DNA of 25,349 bases from positions 1 to 25,349 of the forward strand of contig CALCNV010000058.1 in the NCBI GenBank assembly GCA_937897645.1, in the 5' to 3' direction. The DNA is from an uncultured Lysobacteraceae bacterium. Its GTDB lineage: Bacteria > Pseudomonadota > Gammaproteobacteria > Xanthomonadales > Xanthomonadaceae. A program made the translations under genes and the position numbers. The notes beneath the pieces were generated by a model. It saw only the letters and a program-made list of their open reading frames with translations, made no database searches and was not told the DNA's origin. Below, in pieces: positions 21,483 to 25,349 of this stretch (the first letter of the stretch is position 1; each line of letters starts with the position of its first letter).

Positions 21483-22322
21483 TCAGAGGGAGGATTCGAG
21501 GAAACCGTTCTTCTTGGTAATGCTGTCCAGCGCCATCAACGTCTCCAGCAGCGCTTCCATCTTGCCCAGCGGCCAGGCATTGGGACCATCGGACAGTGCT
21601 TCTTCCGGCTTCGGATGCGTTTCCATGAAGATACCGGCGATGCCGACCGCCATCGCGGCGCGCGACAGCACCGGCACGAACTCACGCTGTCCGCCGGATT
21701 TGCCGTCCATGCCACCGGGTAGTTGCACGGAGTGGGTGGCGTCGAATACCACCGGGCAACCGGTATCGCGCATCACCGACAGCGAGCGCATGTCGGAGAC
21801 CAGGTTGTTGTAACCAAAACTGGCACCACGTTCGCAGGCCATGATCTGTTCGTTACCCGTGGCCTTGGCCTTGTTGGTAACGTGCTTCATTTCCCAGGGC
21901 GACAGGAACTGGCCTTTCTTGATGTTGACCGGACGACCGGCGCTGGCGACCTTGTGGATGAAGTCCGTCTGCCGGCACAGGAACGCAGGGGTCTGCAGCA
22001 CGTCGACGACCGAAGCCACTTCGTCCAGCGGCGTGTACTCGTGCACGTCGGTCAGCACCGGCACGCCAAGCTGGCGCTTCACTTCGGCCAGCACCTTGAG
22101 GCCCTCGTGCACGCCGGGACCACGGAAACTGGTGCCCGAAGTGCGGTTGGCCTTGTCGAAGCTGGACTTGAAGATTAAATTGATGCCCAGCTTGCCGGTG
22201 ATTTCCTTCAGCTTGCCGGCGACGTCCAACTGCAACTGCATCGATTCGATCACGCAGGGGCCAGCGATGAGGAAGAACGGCTGGTCGAGGCCAACTTCAA
22301 AGTCACAGAGTTTCAAAGGCAT
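21483..22322 (-). CDS. kdsA: 3-deoxy-8-phosphooctulonate synthase (KDO-8-P synthase)
   Basis: A 279-residue TIM-barrel aldolase-type enzyme. Seen: FFLIAGPCVIESMQLQL (16-32), FKSSFDKANRTSGTSFRGPG, VPVLTDVHEYTPLDEV, LQTPAFLCRQTDF, VNIKKGQFLSPWEM, FDATHSVQLPGG and METHPKPEEALSDGPNAWPL. It condenses PEP with arabinose 5-phosphate to make Kdo-8-P for lipopolysaccharide. The residue at the metal position is Cys23 (GPCVIES), whereas E. coli has Asn; Cys marks the metal-dependent class, so this enzyme probably needs a divalent metal (inference). The start ATG at 22322 has GGAG only 2-3 nt upstream, next to a REP palindrome. Confidence 0.96.
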   Translation of the reverse strand: MPLKLCDFEVGLDQPFFLIAGPCVIESMQLQLDVAGKLKEITGKLGINLIFKSSFDKANRTSGTSFRGPGVHEGLKVLAEVKRQLGVPVLTDVHEYTPLDEVASVVDVLQTPAFLCRQTDFIHKVASAGRPVNIKKGQFLSPWEMKHVTNKAKATGNEQIMACERGASFGYNNLVSDMRSLSVMRDTGCPVVFDATHSVQLPGGMDGKSGGQREFVPVLSRAAMAVGIAGIFMETHPKPEEALSDGPNAWPLGKMEALLETLMALDSITKKNGFLESSL

Positions 22323-22329
22323 TGCTCCT

Positions 22330-22398
22330 GTGGGAGCGACGTAAGTCGCGAGGGGCTTTCACGATGGACTGGGAGATCGCGACTCACGTCGCTCCCAC
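22330..22398. repeat. REP-like pair with GTGGGAG heads, next to the kdsA RBS
   Basis: 22-bp arms 22330-22351 and 22377-22398: GTGGGAGCGACGTAAGTCGC plus GA, against an inverted copy with GTGAGTCGC (one base different). It fills most of the 97-bp gap between pyrG and kdsA. The left arm begins 2 nt from the GGAG of kdsA (22325-22328). Confidence 0.88.
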
Positions 22399-22419
22399 CA
22401 CAGCACATCACTTGATCAT

Positions 22420-24081
22420 TCACGCCCGCGCTTCCTTCAACAGCTTGCCGCCGGCTTTCATCTCACGCGCGGCGCGGATGAAACCGACGAACAGCGGGTG
22501 TCCGTCGCGCGGCGTGGAGAGGAATTCCGGGTGCGCCTGGCACGCCAGGAACCAGGGGTGCACGGCGCGCGGCAGTTCAATCATTTCCACCAGCAGGTCG
22601 TCCATCGACTTGGCGGAAATCACCAAGCCTGCATCTTCCAGTTGGGTGCGGTAGCGGTTGTTGAATTCGTAGCGATGGCGATGGCGTTCGGCAATCACGT
22701 CCTTGCCGTACAGGTCGCGGGCCAGCGTACCGGGTTTCAGGCGCGCTTCCTGCAGGCCCAGGCGCATGCTGCCGCCCAGGTCGGTGCGTTCGTCGCGCTT
22801 CTCGACTTCGCCGGTGGCCGTGCGCCATTCGGTGATGAGGCCGATCACCGGATGCGCCGACTGCTTGTCGTTCTCAGTGCTGTTGGCATCGGCCAGGCCG
22901 ACGATGGTGCGCGCATATTCGACCACCGCGGCCTGCATGCCGTAGCAGATGCCGAAATACGGCACGACCTGCTCACGTGCGTAGCGCGCAGCGACCACCT
23001 TGCCCTCGAAGCCACGATCACCGAAGCCACCCGGCACCAGGATGCCGTCGACGTCATCCAGTGCAGACAGGTCGCCACCTTCCAGCTCCTGCGCTTCCAG
23101 CCACTTCAGGTTGACGCGCGTGCGCTGGCGCAGGCCGCCGTGCTTCAGCGCCTCACCCACGGACTTGTAGGCGTCCTTGTGGTCCACGTACTTGCCGACC
23201 ACGGCGATGGTGACTTCGTCGAGCGGATTGAGCGTGGCGTCTACCGCTGCTTCCCATTCGGAAAGATCGGCAGGCTTGGTCACCGGCAACTTGAGCTGGT
23301 TGACCACGATTTCGTCCAGCTGCTGCTCGTGCAGCTCCAGCGGGATCTTGTAGAGCACGTCCACGTCGCGCGCGGTAATGACGGCGCGCTCCGGCACGTT
23401 GGTGAACGAGGCGATCTTGCGACGCTCCGAATCCGGCAACGGTTGCTCGCTGCGGCACAGCAGTACGTCGGGCTGGATGCCGATGGAGCGCAGCTCCTTC
23501 ACCGAGTGCTGGGTGGGCTTGGTCTTCAGCTCGCCGGCCGCCGCGATGTACGGCACCAGGGTCAGGTGCATGAACAGCGCCTTCTCCTGGCCGCGCTCGG
23601 TGCGGATCTGGCGGATGGCTTCCAGGAATGGAAGCGACTCGATGTCGCCCACGGTGCCGCCGATTTCCACGAGTGCGACATCGAAGCCTTCGGTGGCTTC
23701 GTCGATGCAGCGCTTGATCTCATCGGTGATGTGCGGGATGACCTGCACGGTGGCGCCGAGGTAATCGCCGCGGCGTTCTTTGCGGATCACGTTCTCGTAG
23801 ATGCGGCCGGTGGTGACCGAGTTCTTGCGGCTGAGGCGCGTGCGCACGAAGCGCTCGTAGTGGCCCAGGTCCAGGTCGGTTTCGGCACCGTCGTCGGTGA
23901 CGTAGACCTCACCATGCTGGAACGGGCTCATGGTGCCCGGATCGACGTTGATGTAGGGGTCCAGCTTCATCATCGTGACCCGCAGGCCACGGGCTTCGAG
24001 GATGGACGCAAGCGAAGCGGCGGCAATGCCCTTGCCTAGCGAGGACACCACGCCGCCGGTTACGAATATCAGGGGAGTCAT
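22420..24081 (-). CDS. pyrG: CTP synthase
   Basis: A 553-residue two-domain enzyme. The N-terminal synthetase domain starts MTPLIFVTGGVVSSLGKGIA with its P-loop at about 9-18, then KLDPYINVDPGTMSPFQHGE and EIGGTVGDIESLPFLEAIRQ. The C-terminal class I glutamine amidotransferase has GGFGDRG and YFGICYGMQ with Cys379, and the partners His517 and Glu519 in AHPEF. It makes CTP from UTP using glutamine ammonia. The ATG at 24081 is the family start; the open frame reaches 48 codons further into the intergenic region. It heads the series pyrG-kdsA-eno-ftsB-ispD-ispF-truD, in which CTP is also used by IspD. Confidence 0.97.
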   Translation of the reverse strand: MTPLIFVTGGVVSSLGKGIAAASLASILEARGLRVTMMKLDPYINVDPGTMSPFQHGEVYVTDDGAETDLDLGHYERFVRTRLSRKNSVTTGRIYENVIRKERRGDYLGATVQVIPHITDEIKRCIDEATEGFDVALVEIGGTVGDIESLPFLEAIRQIRTERGQEKALFMHLTLVPYIAAAGELKTKPTQHSVKELRSIGIQPDVLLCRSEQPLPDSERRKIASFTNVPERAVITARDVDVLYKIPLELHEQQLDEIVVNQLKLPVTKPADLSEWEAAVDATLNPLDEVTIAVVGKYVDHKDAYKSVGEALKHGGLRQRTRVNLKWLEAQELEGGDLSALDDVDGILVPGGFGDRGFEGKVVAARYAREQVVPYFGICYGMQAAVVEYARTIVGLADANSTENDKQSAHPVIGLITEWRTATGEVEKRDERTDLGGSMRLGLQEARLKPGTLARDLYGKDVIAERHRHRYEFNNRYRTQLEDAGLVISAKSMDDLLVEMIELPRAVHPWFLACQAHPEFLSTPRDGHPLFVGFIRAAREMKAGGKLLKEARA

Positions 24082-24103
24082 GGACGGGGCTCCGGAAAGC
24101 CAT

Positions 24104-24132
24104 AGTTTACCGGTTGGCCCGCCCCAGCACAA
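24104..24132 (-). promoter_or_regulatory. pyrG: Candidate sigma-70 promoter of pyrG
   Basis: On the minus strand TTGTGC (24132-24127) and TAAACT (24109-24104) are separated by 17 bp. The -10 box would lie about 22 nt before the pyrG ATG. The -35 match is modest. Inference from sequence only. Confidence 0.4.
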
Positions 24133-24156
24133 AGCCGGACGGCCTTGCATGGCCGT

Positions 24157-24187
24157 AAAAGCACACGCCCCGACCAGGCGGGGCGTG
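24157..24187 (-). terminator. Terminator of the small exported-protein gene
   Basis: CACGCCCCG (24164-24172) and CGGGGCGTG (24179-24187) form a perfect 9-bp GC-rich stem with a 6-nt loop. On the minus strand it is followed by TGCTTTTAC. It begins about 43 nt after the stop codon at 24230 and insulates that gene from pyrG. Confidence 0.78.
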
Positions 24188-24229
24188 CGTGGGCCAGATG
24201 GCCGCGAAAGTGTTGAAGACCGCAAGCCT

Positions 24230-24490
24230 TCAGGGAGTGTCGGTCTTTTCCTCTTCTTTCTCGGCGCCCGACTTGCGGGTGCTTTCGCCCTGCTGCTTGG
24301 CCTTGGCGGCCGCCGCTTCTGTCCTGGCGCGGCGTTCGGCGCGTTTTTCCGCCTCGGTGGGGCCGTCCTGCTGCGTGCTGCTGGCAGCGGCCTTGGCGGC
24401 GTCGGCCTTGTTGCCGGATTGCGCGAAGGCCGCTGAGGTAGCCAGGGCCGCGGCGATGCCGGCGAGGATCAGGATGCTGCGCTTGCTCAT
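24230..24490 (-). CDS. Small exported Ala/Lys/Glu-rich hypothetical protein
   Basis: An 86-residue protein starting MSKRSILILAGIAAALATSA and continuing AFAQSG. This is a clear Sec signal peptide with cleavage likely after AFA (residue about 23). The mature part of about 63 residues is low in complexity and highly charged (EAEKRAERRARTEAAAAKAK, ending EKEEEKTDTP), probably helical or disordered. No domain is recognised. CGGAG about 8 nt before the ATG at 24490 supports the start. It has its own terminator and is divergent from parE, so it is likely a separate single-gene transcript. Codon use and composition look native. Confidence 0.78.
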   Translation of the reverse strand: MSKRSILILAGIAAALATSAAFAQSGNKADAAKAAASSTQQDGPTEAEKRAERRARTEAAAAKAKQQGESTRKSGAEKEEEKTDTP

Positions 24491-24656
24491 GTTGGGTTCT
24501 CCGATTAGCAGCCTGCCACCGCGGTGGGTGGACATGCACGGGGCAGGCGCGGCGACCATAGCCCAGCGCGACCCACCTGCCACTGAACGTGCAAAAACCG
24601 CAGGCAGGCCGCACACTTCGGGGCTGTAGTCCTGCACGCACATCGCAACGGAATCC
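24491..24656. other. Divergent gap between small exported-protein gene and parE
   Basis: 166 bp that must hold the promoters of both genes. It contains a perfect 12-bp palindrome CCACCGCGGTGG at 24516-24527. No convincing -35/-10 pair for parE was found. Confidence 0.35.
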
Positions 24657-25349
24657 ATGAATACCCGCTACAACGCTGCCGATATCGAAGTCCTCTCCGG
24701 CCTGGACCCGGTCAAACGCCGTCCGGGCATGTACACCGACACCAGCCGCCCCAACCACCTGGCCCAGGAAGTCATCGACAACGCCGTGGACGAGGCGCTG
24801 GCCGGCCACGCCAGCGAGATCGAGGTGATCCTGTTCAAGGACGGCAGTTGCCAGGTCAGCGACGACGGCCGCGGCATGCCGGTGGACATCCATCCGGAGG
24901 AAAAAATCTCCGGCGTCGAACTGATCCTCACCAGGCTGCATGCCGGCGGCAAGTTCAACAACCGCAACTACACCTTCAGCGGCGGCCTGCACGGCGTGGG
25001 CGTCAGCGTGGTCAATGCGCTATCGAAGAAGGTCGAGCTGTTCATCAAGCGCGACGGCAACGAATACCGCATGGAGTTCCGTGACGGCGATGCGGCGTCC
25101 AAGCTGGAGATCGTGGGCAGCGTCGGCAAGAAGAACACCGGCACGCGCCTGCGTTTCTGGGTAGACCCGAAATACTTCGATACGTCCAAGTACAACCTGC
25201 GCGCACTGAAGCACCTGCTGCGCGCCAAGGCGGTGCTCTGCCCTGGGCTGACCGTGAAGCTGTTCGACGAGGCCAGTGGCGAACGCGACGAATGGCATTA
25301 CGCCGACGGCCTGCGTGACTACCTGTTGGGCGAACTGACGGGACGCGAG
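24657..25349 (+). CDS. parE: DNA topoisomerase IV subunit B, partial (3' end outside window)
   Basis: The first 231 codons, with the frame still open at the window end. The GHKL ATPase domain shows EVIDNAVDEALAG (38-50, with Glu38 and Asn42), DDGRGMPVDIHPEE (69-82) and FSGGLHGVGVSVVNALS (107-123). The start MNTRYNAADIEVLSGLDPVK followed by RRPGMYTDTSRPNHLAQ is the ParE form; GyrB lacks the TDTSRPNH text after the MY. With ParC it forms topoisomerase IV, which unlinks replicated chromosomes. The ATG at 24657 has only a weak upstream GGA. It is divergent from the small exported-protein gene. Confidence 0.95.
   Translation, partial: MNTRYNAADIEVLSGLDPVKRRPGMYTDTSRPNHLAQEVIDNAVDEALAGHASEIEVILFKDGSCQVSDDGRGMPVDIHPEEKISGVELILTRLHAGGKFNNRNYTFSGGLHGVGVSVVNALSKKVELFIKRDGNEYRMEFRDGDAASKLEIVGSVGKKNTGTRLRFWVDPKYFDTSKYNLRALKHLLRAKAVLCPGLTVKLFDEASGERDEWHYADGLRDYLLGELTGRE

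Noticed and set aside
22330..22398. Riboswitch or leader attenuator for kdsA
   Set aside because: The structure is a simple inverted pair also found at 13233-13298 next to unrelated genes; no alternative pairings or leader peptide are seen.

Overview
The window looks like chromosomal DNA of a GC-rich gammaproteobacterium of the Xanthomonadaceae (Lysobacter/Stenotrophomonas/Xanthomonas relatives). The evidence is the gene order (pyrG-kdsA-eno-ftsB-ispD-ispF-truD; surE-pcm-nlpD; rlmE-ftsH-folP; miaA-hfq-hflX-hflK-hflC; parE), the protein sequences as I recognise them, and many GTAG-type extragenic palindromes of the kind described in Stenotrophomonas. This is inference from memory of the families; no search was run.

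Layout. Positions 1-1720 hold the 5' part of a group II intron on the minus strand: about 630 nt of ribozyme leader and the first 362 codons of its reverse transcriptase/maturase, cut by the window edge. Positions 1721-2163 are gene-free, with an AT-richer patch, a terminator-like hairpin and a long inverted repeat. From 2164 to 12232 nearly everything is on the minus strand: rlmE-ftsH (heat-shock rRNA methyltransferase and membrane protease), folP, a diheme cytochrome c lipoprotein, then miaA-hfq-hflX-hflK-hflC. HflK and HflC are the modulators of FtsH, so the protease and its regulators lie within 10 kb. yhbY and a Mth938-like gene run rightward from 12337 to 13117. After a 310-bp block of palindromes come nlpD, an ExoD-family membrane protein, pcm and surE (minus), a plus-strand Smr-domain gene, and a minus-strand series pyrG-kdsA-eno-ftsB-ispD-ispF-truD-small lipoprotein with several overlapping start/stop codons. 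At the right end a small exported protein gene (minus) diverges from parE (plus), which is cut by the window end.

How the genes work together: most are housekeeping. They cover tRNA/rRNA modification (MiaA, TruD, RlmE, YhbY), RNA regulation (Hfq), membrane protein quality control (FtsH/HflK/HflC), folate and isoprenoid synthesis (FolP, IspD, IspF), LPS Kdo synthesis (KdsA), glycolysis (Eno), CTP synthesis (PyrG), cell division and wall hydrolysis control (FtsB, NlpD), protein repair (Pcm) and chromosome decatenation (ParE).

I see no defence island, prophage, CRISPR array or biosynthetic cluster. The unusual content is in the non-coding DNA. There are two families of REP-like palindromes whose copies keep their hairpins while the stem sequence changes. 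One palindrome provides the ispD stop codon and another abuts the kdsA ribosome-binding site. A dispersed repeat appears to be inserted in frame in hflX, just after the G4 motif. A 440-bp multi-hairpin block lies between hfq and hflX, and the group II intron lies downstream of hflC.
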